A stretch of 5,125 bases of DNA from Ignavibacteriota bacterium (GTDB lineage Bacteria > Bacteroidota > Kapaibacteriia > Palsa-1295). A program made the position numbers and the translations under genes. The stretch's first letter is position 1, and each line of letters begins with the position of its first letter. Below are positions 1-5,125 of this stretch, one piece after another. The stretch is from NCBI GenBank assembly GCA_003151215.1, contig PLXB01000383.1:1-5125 (forward strand), written 5' to 3'. Below the pieces are notes generated by a model. That model made no database searches. It saw only the letters and a list, made by a program, of their open reading frames with translations, and was not told where the DNA came from.

Positions 1-66
1 CTCCAGATCGAAGGAGATATTTCAATTGTCACCAAACGCCTGATGAAGAATATTCAGAGTTCATAA
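1..66 (+). CDS. 3' end of an unidentified upstream gene, possibly rnpA (RNase P protein)
   Basis: An open frame runs from the first base to a TAA stop that overlaps the yidD start as TAATG. It encodes the 21 C-terminal residues [19 protein letters not shown] followed by SS. The fragment is a short basic stretch and carries no diagnostic motif. The overlap with yidD suggests translational coupling. In many bacteria the gene directly before yidD is rnpA, and a basic, helix-like C-terminus of this kind would suit RnpA, but that identification rests on gene order alone. Confidence is moderate that this is real coding sequence and low for the name. Confidence 0.5.
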   Translation, partial: LQIEGDISIVTKRLMKNIQSS

Positions 67-275
67 TGCGAAAGTTATTCACATTCCTGATCCGTCTCTA
101 TCAGCAGATCGTTTCCCCTCATTTGGGCAGCAACTGCCGCTTCGAACCGACCTGTTCGGAATATATGTCACAGGCAATAATGAAGTACGGGATCTTCAAA
201 GGAGTGTATATGGGAATCAAGCGGATCGGAAGATGTCATCCGCTGCATCCGGGAGGATATGATCCGGTGCCTTGA
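66..275 (+). CDS. yidD: YidD, membrane protein insertion efficiency factor
   Basis: YidD is a small membrane-associated protein that assists YidC/Sec-dependent insertion of inner-membrane proteins; its exact biochemical role is not well defined. At 69 residues the protein is of usual length. It shows the family hallmarks: an amphipathic N-terminus ([14 protein letters not shown], residues 8-21), the block [11 protein letters not shown] (23-33, Cys24 and Cys30), a [14 protein letters not shown] helix (41-54) and the [14 protein letters not shown] ending (56-69, Cys57). The start overlaps the previous stop as TAATG and has no good Shine-Dalgarno sequence, so translation is probably coupled to the upstream gene. 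The classical order is rpmH-rnpA-yidD-yidC, but here the next gene is proS, so yidC does not follow directly. Identity is very secure. Confidence 0.96.
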   Translation: MRKLFTFLIRLYQQIVSPHLGSNCRFEPTCSEYMSQAIMKYGIFKGVYMGIKRIGRCHPLHPGGYDPVP

Positions 276-280
276 GAAGC

Positions 281-322
281 TAAGAGTATTGCAATGGAAC
301 TCCCCCAGACGATAAACTCTTA
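281..322. repeat. 7-bp inverted repeat in the yidD-proS gap
   Basis: TAAGAGT (281-287) and ACTCTTA (316-322) are exact inverted copies separated by 28 bases, lying between yidD and proS. The right arm overlaps the first two bases of the TATAAT hexamer at 321-326. It could be an operator or a weak RNA stem, but seven base pairs around so large a loop may easily arise by chance. There is no run of T after it, so it is not a standard terminator. Confidence 0.25.
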
Positions 323-326
323 TAAT
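321..326 (+). promoter_or_regulatory. Possible -10 box (TATAAT) before proS
   Basis: An exact TATAAT lies 17 bases before the proS ATG. At the expected -35 distance (about 298-303) the bases read AACTCC, which is not a recognisable -35 box. If transcription began about seven bases downstream, the leader would be only about 10 bases long. That would agree with the absence of a Shine-Dalgarno sequence before proS. It is weak evidence in an AT-rich gap. Confidence 0.25.
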
Positions 327-343
327 CCCTCTAAATAAAACTT

Positions 344-1828
344 ATGGCAGACGATAAATTAACAACGAGAGCTCAGGATTTTAGCGCATGGTATAACGAA
401 TTGGTCGAGAAAGCCCAACTGGCGGAGCATTCTCCGGTCAGAGGCTGTATGGTGATCCGTCCCAATGGCTATGGCATCTGGGAGCTGATCCAGCAGAATC
501 TGGATAAGATGTTCAAGGATACGGGGCATGAGAATGCCTATTTCCCGCTGCTTATTCCACAATCCTTCATGAGCAAAGAGGCCGAGCATGTTGAAGGCTT
601 TGCTCCGGAGCTGGCAGTCGTCACCCATGGCGGCGGCAAACTGCTTGATGAGCCACTGGTGATCCGTCCGACTTCGGAGACGATGATCTATACGATGTTC
701 GCCAAATGGGTGCAAGGCTATCGTGATCTGCCGATCCTGATGAATCAATGGGCGAATGTAATGCGTTGGGAAATGAGAACGAGGCTCTTTCTTCGTACGA
801 CGGAATTCCTCTGGCAGGAAGGCCATACAGCGCATGAAACTGAAGCAGAAGCCGAGGTAGAGACATTAAAGATGCTTGGAGTTTACCGGACTTTTGCTGA
901 AGATTTCATGGCAACTCCTGTTATTACAGGTCTCAAAACTGATAGCGAAAGATTTGCCGGAGCACTTCGGACTTACTGCATCGAAGCGATGATGCAGGAT
1001 AATAAAGCCCTGCAAGCCGGTACAAGCCATAACCTGGGACAGAATTTTTCGAAAGCATTTGATCTGAAATTCCAGGGTCGAGACGGCACTGTTCAATATG
1101 CCTGGAATACTTCATGGGGTGTTTCGACCAGGCTTGTCGGAAGCCTTATCATGACACATTCCGATGATGATGGCTTAGTACTTCCGCCAAGACTGGCTCC
1201 GACCGTTGCAGTCATTGTTCCTATTTTCAAAAATGATGAAGAACGAGCAACAGTTCTCGATGCAGCAGATACGATCTATAAAGATTTGAAGTTGCGAGGA
1301 TTCAGAGTGAAGATGGATACTCGAGATAATATGTCGCCCGGCGCGAAATATTATGAATGGGAATTGAAAGGCGTTCCGCTTCGTATTGAGATCGGTCCGA
1401 AAGATGTGGCGAATAAAACGGTCGTCATTGTTCCGCGCATTACTCTTGACGGGGAGGAAGCGCCGAAGCCCGGAAGAAAGCAGAAGCTTTTTATAGGAGT
1501 TGATGTACTATGCGATAAGATCGAAGAGCTTTCCGTCGAATTGCAAGCGCAACTTTTGAAGAATGCAATCGCCAGACGCGAAGCGAATACGATTCGCGGA
1601 GTGAAGAGCTATGATGAAATGAAAGATATATTCTCAAAAGGAGAAGGAGCTTTTGTCTATGCAGGATGGAACGGTGATCCTGCGGTCGAAGCAAAAGTGA
1701 AGGAAGAAACAAAGGCGACGATCAGATGTATACCCGATGCGGAATTCCGCAGTTCTGAACCTCCCCAGAAATGTCTCGTTACCGGAGAGCCTGCAAAGCA
1801 TGAAGTAATTTGGGCGAAGGCATATTAA
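344..1828 (+). CDS. proS: Prolyl-tRNA synthetase, archaeal/eukaryotic-type (type 3, no editing insert)
   Basis: This cytoplasmic class II aminoacyl-tRNA synthetase charges tRNA-Pro with proline using ATP. The 494 residues fit the short ProRS type of archaea, eukaryotes and some bacteria. Proline and ATP site residues lie in [11 protein letters not shown] (106-116). Motif 2 lies around 134-165 ([10 protein letters not shown], then [14 protein letters not shown]). [14 protein letters not shown] (226-239) and [11 protein letters not shown] followed by [10 protein letters not shown] (258-286) form the motif 3 region. Residues about 287-395 are the anticodon-binding domain, and the rest is the type-specific C-terminal domain ending in the conserved Tyr494. 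Motifs 2 and 3 are too close together for the INS editing domain of the longer bacterial ProRS, so clearing Ala-tRNA-Pro would need a trans-editing protein encoded elsewhere. In the C-terminal domain only Cys462 and Cys477 remain at the expected zinc-site region. No Shine-Dalgarno sequence precedes the ATG; the start gives the usual family N-terminus. Confidence 0.97.
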   Translation: MADDKLTTRAQDFSAWYNELVEKAQLAEHSPVRGCMVIRPNGYGIWELIQQNLDKMFKDTGHENAYFPLLIPQSFMSKEAEHVEGFAPELAVVTHGGGKLLDEPLVIRPTSETMIYTMFAKWVQGYRDLPILMNQWANVMRWEMRTRLFLRTTEFLWQEGHTAHETEAEAEVETLKMLGVYRTFAEDFMATPVITGLKTDSERFAGALRTYCIEAMMQDNKALQAGTSHNLGQNFSKAFDLKFQGRDGTVQYAWNTSWGVSTRLVGSLIMTHSDDDGLVLPPRLAPTVAVIVPIFKNDEERATVLDAADTIYKDLKLRGFRVKMDTRDNMSPGAKYYEWELKGVPLRIEIGPKDVANKTVVIVPRITLDGEEAPKPGRKQKLFIGVDVLCDKIEELSVELQAQLLKNAIARREANTIRGVKSYDEMKDIFSKGEGAFVYAGWNGDPAVEAKVKEETKATIRCIPDAEFRSSEPPQKCLVTGEPAKHEVIWAKAY

Positions 1829-1858
1829 TAATTACGAATATTTAATTCTGGTTTTCTT

Positions 1859-2764
1859 ATGCCTTCATTGAGATACAGCCTTCTCCTTCTACTGCTTGGA
1901 GTATTCATTTCTTCTTGTTCCAAAGAAAAGGAAGAACCTTCGAAAAGTACCGCTCCGAAAGTAGCGGCTCCGGTAAAAAAAGATACGGTGATTTCGATCC
2001 CGAAAGATACATCAAAAAAATCCTTATCGGATACCGGACTTTATAAACCTTATAAACTCACAGGGGCACAATCCTTATCGGATCTTTCGAATGAACTTGG
2101 TAAAGAAAAGATGTTTATTCTTTTCAAGATAAATCGCCGCGATCTAAAGCATCTTAAGGAAGGGGAGATTATCATTATCCCAAACGGAGATAGCAGCGAA
2201 ATAACTTATTCGCCATTTCCCGATAGTCTGAGAAGTTTGGATTCTGTTCGGAAAATACTAATCGTCTCACGGAAGATACAGGCTTTCGCTGCTTATGAAA
2301 ATGGAAAATTAGTGCGATGGGGACCGACAAGTACCGGGAAGAAAGCCACTCCGACACCGGAAGGACTGTATCACACGAATTGGAAATCGAAAGAAACTCA
2401 TAGCACCGTCGATGATGCCTGGGTATTGAAATGGTATTTTAATCTTGATAGTCACGAGGGAATTTCGCTTCATGAATATGATCTGCCTGGCTACCCTGTA
2501 AGCCATAGCTGCGTCAGACTTCTCTCCGAAGATGCGGAGTGGATCTATAATTGGGCGGAACAATGGAAAGTTGCTTCCGACAGAAAAACCATCGAGCAAA
2601 ATGGTACGCCGGTGATTGTCTTTGGTGACTTTGCTTATGGTAAGTTGCCGCCATGGAAAAAATTAGTCACCAATTTGCACACGACCGATCTCTCAGAAAA
2701 AGAACTTACCGAAGTAATAGGAAAATATTTGCCTGAAAAGAAGGTGCAACTATCTTCACATTAG
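1859..2764 (+). CDS. Lipoprotein with LysM-like segment and L,D-transpeptidase (YkuD) domain
   Basis: This is probably an envelope enzyme acting on peptidoglycan. Residues 1-20 form a lipoprotein signal with a hydrophobic run (SLLLLLLGVF) and lipobox ISSC, so Cys20 should be lipidated after cleavage. A Lys/Ser/Thr/Pro-rich linker (21-60) follows. Residues about 62-108 resemble a divergent LysM peptidoglycan-binding repeat (YKLTGAQSLSDLSNELG, then LKEGEIIIIPN). The YkuD domain spans about 132-256, with His205 in SLHEYD and the catalytic block SHSCVRL (215-221, nucleophile Cys218, Arg220). The usual motif is SHGCxR, so Ser217 replaces glycine. YkuD enzymes form 3-3 cross-links or attach or release proteins on peptidoglycan; which one applies here cannot be told. 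About 45 residues after the domain are unassigned. The gene starts 30 bases after proS with no Shine-Dalgarno sequence, and the ATG is supported by the signal peptide it opens. Confidence 0.9.
   Translation: MPSLRYSLLLLLLGVFISSCSKEKEEPSKSTAPKVAAPVKKDTVISIPKDTSKKSLSDTGLYKPYKLTGAQSLSDLSNELGKEKMFILFKINRRDLKHLKEGEIIIIPNGDSSEITYSPFPDSLRSLDSVRKILIVSRKIQAFAAYENGKLVRWGPTSTGKKATPTPEGLYHTNWKSKETHSTVDDAWVLKWYFNLDSHEGISLHEYDLPGYPVSHSCVRLLSEDAEWIYNWAEQWKVASDRKTIEQNGTPVIVFGDFAYGKLPPWKKLVTNLHTTDLSEKELTEVIGKYLPEKKVQLSSH
2019..2083 (+). repeat. Two in-frame 14-bp direct repeats in the lipoprotein linker
   Basis: AATCCTTATCGGAT occurs exactly at 2019-2032 and 2070-2083, 51 bases (17 codons) apart, and encodes SLSD both times (residues 55-58 and 72-75). 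Between them, TTATAAAC occurs twice at 2041-2048 and 2050-2057. This could be a trace of a small duplication in the linker just before the LysM-like segment. The protein repeat is limited to SLSD, so chance is also possible. Confidence 0.4.
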
Positions 2765-2813
2765 AATTATTTATATAACAGATGACTCTCTCCCCTTTAA
2801 AAAAACATAGTAA

Positions 2814-2818
2814 AGAGG
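2814..2818 (+). promoter_or_regulatory. Shine-Dalgarno site for the small metal-ribbon gene
   Basis: AGAGG lies seven bases before the ATG at 2826, a suitable distance. It favours this start over the in-frame ATG at 2892 (Met23), which would leave a 41-residue protein starting just before the metal-binding part. It is the only clear ribosome-binding site among the + strand genes here. Confidence 0.6.
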
Positions 2819-2825
2819 CTTTCCA

Positions 2826-3017
2826 ATGAATGATTCGAATAAAGAAGCTCAGAACATCAAAATTCCGCCGCCGGAATCTCGCGGCAACGCTATGGTGCTG
2901 ATATGGCGATGCACCAATTGCGGCCACATTTTTCATCTCGATAATACGATCCTGCCGGAAACGTGCCCCAGTTGCGGCAAAGCGAAGGAGTTTTTCGAGC
3001 AAGTGATCGAAGATTAG
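2826..3017 (+). CDS. Small rubredoxin-like (rubrerythrin-type) metal-ribbon protein
   Basis: The protein has 63 residues: a hydrophilic N-terminus (1-22), then a four-cysteine ribbon with CxxCG at Cys29/Cys32 and CPSCG at Cys47/Cys50, then a short acidic tail. The pattern IWRCTNCGHIF, ILPETCPSCGKAKEFFE closely resembles the rubredoxin-like domain at the C-terminus of rubrerythrins (W-x-C-x-x-C-G ... P-x-x-C-P-x-C ... K-x-F-F). The four Cys should bind one Fe or Zn ion; the spacing of 14 between the pairs differs slightly from the 12 I recall for rubrerythrin. The ferritin-like diiron domain of rubrerythrin is absent, so peroxidase activity is not expected from this protein alone. The function could be electron transfer or metal-stabilised protein binding. 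A Shine-Dalgarno site supports the start. The stop overlaps the hom stop on the other strand by four bases. Confidence 0.85.
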   Translation: MNDSNKEAQNIKIPPPESRGNAMVLIWRCTNCGHIFHLDNTILPETCPSCGKAKEFFEQVIED

Positions 3018-4048
3018 TATTGTTCCCGAAGTAATTCTACAACATCACTGATGACGGATGAAGCCGTCGGAAAACTTCCGGCGCCTTTGCCATAGAGTAT
3101 TTGTGGTCCGGCATGACGTGCAATGATCTCCAGGGCATTAAATTCATCGGATGTTGTCGCAAAGACATGGGATCGAGGCAATGCATTTGGCTGAACACAG
3201 GCAATGACGTTACCGGATTCATCAAGAGATGCACTTGCGATGAGTTTAATAACTTTTCCGTCTTTTGATTCAGATGCTACATTTTCTGCAGTAATATTTT
3301 CAATACCTATTGTCTTGATTTTCTCTGGTGTAACATGTTCTCCAAAGGCATGATAGATAAGCACCGATAATTTCTGTGCTGCGTCCTGCCCTGAAACATC
3401 CAACGTCGGATCGGCTTCGAGAAAACCTTTGATGCGAGCCTCTGCAAGAGCCTGCTCATAAGTCAGTCCGTAATTCGCCATGCTTGTCAAAATAAAATTC
3501 GTCGAGCCATTGACAATGCCCTGAATGGATTTGATTCTATCGCCAATGCGTAGATCATCGAGCGCTCTGAGTACCGGAACACTGCCGCATACAGAAGCAC
3601 TATAGAAAAGATTGACCCCATTCCGATCAGCAAGTTTTTTTAGCCGTGGTAGTTCATGAGCTAAGACAAGCTTATTGGCAGTGATAACATGTTTGCGAGA
3701 ACGTAGTGCCCTCTCGATAACATCTAAAGCTTCATACCTTCCACCGATCAGTTCGATAATGACATCGATCGAATCGTCGTTAAGCAATTGATTGAAATTG
3801 CTGGTGACAATATCTCTCGGTAAATCGTGATCCCGTTCTTTGAGTGCGTCTCGGACGCAGATTCCGGCGATCTCAACATCGATTCCGAAGCGGTCGTAAA
3901 ATTCGTCGCGCTTTGCTTCGAGCATCCGCCAGACGCCGCTGCCAACAACACCTAAGCCGAAAAGGCCAATGCGAAAAGTTTGAGTAGATTTCTTAACTAA
4001 AATATCTAAACCGTTTTCAACTTCATTATCAATTAATACTAAGCTCAT
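3014..4048 (-). CDS. hom: Homoserine dehydrogenase, monofunctional, without ACT domain
   Basis: The enzyme reduces aspartate semialdehyde to homoserine with NAD(P)H, the branch point towards methionine and threonine. It has 344 residues. A Rossmann GLGVVG motif lies at 31-36, ANK with Lys126 at 124-126, and NGSTN at 180-184. The catalytic block EADPTLDVSGQDAAQK spans 211-226; it aligns without gaps to the yeast active site, so Glu211, Asp217, Asp222 and Lys226 match Glu208, Asp214, Asp219 and Lys223. The C-terminal GKGAGSFPTASSVISD completes the family pattern. The protein ends there and lacks the C-terminal ACT regulatory domain of roughly 430-residue forms and any fused aspartate kinase, so threonine feedback through ACT is not expected. 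About 25 residues precede the Rossmann strand. The start is supported by the ATGA overlap with metX and by AGGAGA seven bases upstream. Confidence 0.96.
   Translation of the reverse strand: MSLVLIDNEVENGLDILVKKSTQTFRIGLFGLGVVGSGVWRMLEAKRDEFYDRFGIDVEIAGICVRDALKERDHDLPRDIVTSNFNQLLNDDSIDVIIELIGGRYEALDVIERALRSRKHVITANKLVLAHELPRLKKLADRNGVNLFYSASVCGSVPVLRALDDLRIGDRIKSIQGIVNGSTNFILTSMANYGLTYEQALAEARIKGFLEADPTLDVSGQDAAQKLSVLIYHAFGEHVTPEKIKTIGIENITAENVASESKDGKVIKLIASASLDESGNVIACVQPNALPRSHVFATTSDEFNALEIIARHAGPQILYGKGAGSFPTASSVISDVVELLREQY
3065..3083 (+). terminator. Weak candidate hairpin downstream of the metal-ribbon gene
   Basis: CGTCGGAA (3065-3072) can pair with TTCCGGCG (3076-3083) around a three-base loop; on + strand RNA this is eight pairs including one G-U. 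It begins 48 bases after the stop of the + strand gene, inside the 3' end of hom. What follows is CCTTTGCC, not a T-run, so it is a poor intrinsic terminator and may only reflect hom codons. It is listed because no better end signal is visible where the two operons meet. Confidence 0.2.
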
Positions 4049-5040
4049 GCGTAGATCTCCTGTTTTTGTTTTACTGACGTGGTGATAAAAGGACGGATAA
4101 GTTTTGCAAGCTTATCTTGTGCGACAAGGAATGAATCGTGTCCGAACGGTGCATCGAGCGATCGATATTTTGCACCGGGAATACGGTTTGCAATTTCTTT
4201 GATCTCTTCCTCTTTATAAAGAATATCGGAGGTTGCTCCGATAAACAGTGCTTCTGATTCAATGTTTTGAATTTTATCATTGATATCATATAATTCCATT
4301 GCTCGGGTAAGAGTAATGTAAGAATGAGGCGAGAAGCGAGCCACGATTTTTTCCCCATGATGTTCAAGGTAATTCTCGATCTCGAAAAATCCACCATTCT
4401 TATCCCTTCCGAAACGTCCGTCAAACTCCGAACTTGACCTGTATGAAGTCATCGCGATTTGCCTGGCAAGATGCAAACCTTGTTTGTATCCGTCTTCACT
4501 AAATTCTCTGCCGAAGGTTTCGATCGTTTTGCGAATAGCGGAGCTGAAAGCAAGACGCCACGCCGAATGCGAAGCGCCGACGGAAATGGGAATGATCTTC
4601 TCGAAAAGATCGGGTTTAAGCGCAGCAAGTTCGAGGAGTACCATCCCTCCCATCGAACCTCCAATGCCTAAAGAGATTTTCTCAATCCCAAGCGAATCAA
4701 GAATTGCTAAATGCTGTCTCGCAATATCTCCGGTTGTAATAACCGGAAAGTTTTCGTGGTACGGGTTGCCGGTTTCCGGATTAATGGATTCCGGTCCCGT
4801 TGAGCCATAACAACTTCCTAAAAAATTTGCGCAAATAATAAAATTATTGTTAGGATCAATAATTTCTCCATCACCGACGATTCCATTCCACCATTCGGCA
4901 GCATCGGAATTCCCAGTCAACGCATGAAAGACAATTATTGCATCAGACGTATAAGTCCCATACGTCGTATAATCGAATTCTGCATTTGGTAAGACTTCTC
5001 CACAATCAAGAGCGAAATTCTCAACTATAAGTTTATTCAT
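4045..5040 (-). CDS. metX: Homoserine O-acyltransferase (MetX, alpha/beta-hydrolase type)
   Basis: MetX activates homoserine by transferring an acyl group from acetyl-CoA (succinyl-CoA in some members), giving the substrate for sulfhydrylation in methionine synthesis. The 331 residues are slightly short for the family. Conserved features are FHALTGNSDAAEWW (38-51), the LGSCYGSTGPESINPETG block (74-91), the nucleophile elbow GGSMGG with Ser129, Asp272 in SDILY and His301 in FGHDSFL; together these form the catalytic triad. The acyl donor cannot be decided from these motifs, since acetyl and succinyl users share the fold. The gene starts inside the end of the probable metY (ATGA) and its end overlaps the hom start (ATGA), so all three should be co-transcribed and translationally coupled. 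A strong GAGGAGG site lies 10 bases before the ATG. The identity is secure; the acetyl preference is the common default. Confidence 0.94.
   Translation of the reverse strand: MNKLIVENFALDCGEVLPNAEFDYTTYGTYTSDAIIVFHALTGNSDAAEWWNGIVGDGEIIDPNNNFIICANFLGSCYGSTGPESINPETGNPYHENFPVITTGDIARQHLAILDSLGIEKISLGIGGSMGGMVLLELAALKPDLFEKIIPISVGASHSAWRLAFSSAIRKTIETFGREFSEDGYKQGLHLARQIAMTSYRSSSEFDGRFGRDKNGGFFEIENYLEHHGEKIVARFSPHSYITLTRAMELYDINDKIQNIESEALFIGATSDILYKEEEIKEIANRIPGAKYRSLDAPFGHDSFLVAQDKLAKLIRPFITTSVKQKQEIYA
4056..4061 (-). promoter_or_regulatory. Shine-Dalgarno site for hom
   Basis: On the - strand, AGGAGA lies seven bases before the hom ATG (4048-4046), inside the last codons of metX. It fixes the hom start at the ATGA overlap even though this leaves an N-terminal extension before the Rossmann fold. 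Confidence 0.75.
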
Positions 5041-5125
5041 AGAGCAGTAACCTCCTCAAGCAAAACAGAATGAGCAAATTGCTTTTTGTAAAGAAGCGAG
5101 AAATCCAACGCCTGTCCAAGATCGG
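5037..5125 (-). CDS. metY: 3' end of probable metY (O-acetylhomoserine sulfhydrylase)
   Basis: On the - strand an open frame enters from the right edge and ends in TGA, overlapping the metX start as ATGA. It gives 28 residues beginning DLGQALDFSLLYKKQ. MetY proteins typically finish with a segment like DI-I-x-DL-x-QAL, so DLGQAL fits the last helix, and metY next to metX is a common arrangement. MetY is a PLP enzyme that combines O-acetylhomoserine with sulfide to make homocysteine. None of its catalytic region is in the window, so the call rests on six residues plus context. About 22 further residues follow the usual end point, and they encode the metX ribosome-binding site. Confidence 0.6.
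   Translation of the reverse strand, partial: DLGQALDFSLLYKKQFAHSVLLEEVTAL
5051..5057 (-). promoter_or_regulatory. Shine-Dalgarno site for metX
   Basis: On the - strand, GAGGAGG lies 10 bases before the metX ATG and is read as Glu-Glu codons in the tail of the upstream gene. It is the strongest ribosome-binding site in the window and confirms the metX start. Confidence 0.75.

Noticed and set aside
359..835. 158-codon open frame on the - strand within proS
   Set aside because: It lies wholly inside the well-supported proS, is rich in His, Arg and Ile in a way expected of antisense reading, and shows no motif or ribosome-binding site.
2765..2825. AT-rich gap with TTATATAACA and a run of seven A, considered as promoter or terminator
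   Set aside because: No -35 box is found at a suitable distance from the TATATA-like bases, and the CCCTTT and AAAGAGG stretches do not pair well enough to form a stem.
2706..3002. 98-codon open frame on the - strand across the lipoprotein-metal ribbon gap
   Set aside because: It runs antisense to the four-cysteine gene, which has its own Shine-Dalgarno site and clear metal-binding pattern.
4071..4424. 117-codon open frame on the - strand overlapping metX in another frame
   Set aside because: It is a frame shadow of metX; the MetX frame is intact and holds the catalytic Asp272 and His301.
4594..4611. Inverted repeat GATCTT-CTCGAA-AAGATC
   Set aside because: It is internal to metX, far from any gene boundary, and is not followed by a T-run on either strand.
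4730..4746. Perfect hairpin CCGGTT-GTAAT-AACCGG
   Set aside because: It lies in the middle of metX coding sequence with no T-run, and six pairs are easily explained by codon choice.
4484..4810. 108-codon open frame on the + strand within metX
   Set aside because: It is antisense to the conserved MetX coding region, including the nucleophile elbow, and its translation resembles no family.
1..5125. tRNA, rRNA, CRISPR array, insertion sequence or phage genes
   Set aside because: No cloverleaf-like segment, spaced repeats, transposase or terminal inverted repeats were seen; almost all bases are accounted for by housekeeping genes.

Overview
The window looks like ordinary bacterial chromosome carrying housekeeping genes. 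I saw no mobile element, CRISPR array, tRNA or rRNA, and no gene-free stretch longer than about 90 bases. The gene set points to the Bacteroidota/Chlorobi (FCB) side of the bacteria. It has a short, archaeal/eukaryotic-type prolyl-tRNA synthetase, a small YidD, a YkuD lipoprotein with an SHSCVRL active site, and a metY-metX-hom cluster with a short homoserine dehydrogenase. Base composition is moderate, somewhat below 50% GC by eye. This placement is inference from gene content and family resemblance; no database search was possible.

Left part (1-3017), all genes on the + strand. The last 21 codons of an unidentified gene, possibly rnpA, run by a TAATG overlap into yidD, a membrane-protein insertion factor. 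Next come proS (prolyl-tRNA synthetase), a cell-wall lipoprotein with a LysM-like segment and an L,D-transpeptidase domain, and a 63-residue protein that is mostly a rubrerythrin-type rubredoxin-like metal ribbon. Apart from the yidD overlap these genes sit 30-68 bases apart and may form one or more loose transcription units. Only the last has a clear Shine-Dalgarno sequence.

Right part (3014-5125), all genes on the - strand. Reading from the right edge there is the 3' end of a gene that is probably metY, then metX (homoserine O-acyltransferase), then hom (homoserine dehydrogenase). Consecutive genes overlap by ATGA, and metX and hom both have strong Shine-Dalgarno sequences. This is a methionine operon: Hom makes homoserine, MetX acylates it, and MetY uses the O-acyl-homoserine for sulfhydrylation. 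The operon converges on the left-hand genes, and the two stop codons overlap by four bases at 3014-3017, leaving no intergenic space for a terminator.

I did not find a clearly new system. The items most worth a second look are the free-standing rubredoxin-like module, the YkuD active-site variant, the C-terminal tail of the probable MetY that encodes the metX ribosome-binding site, and the overlapping convergent gene ends.
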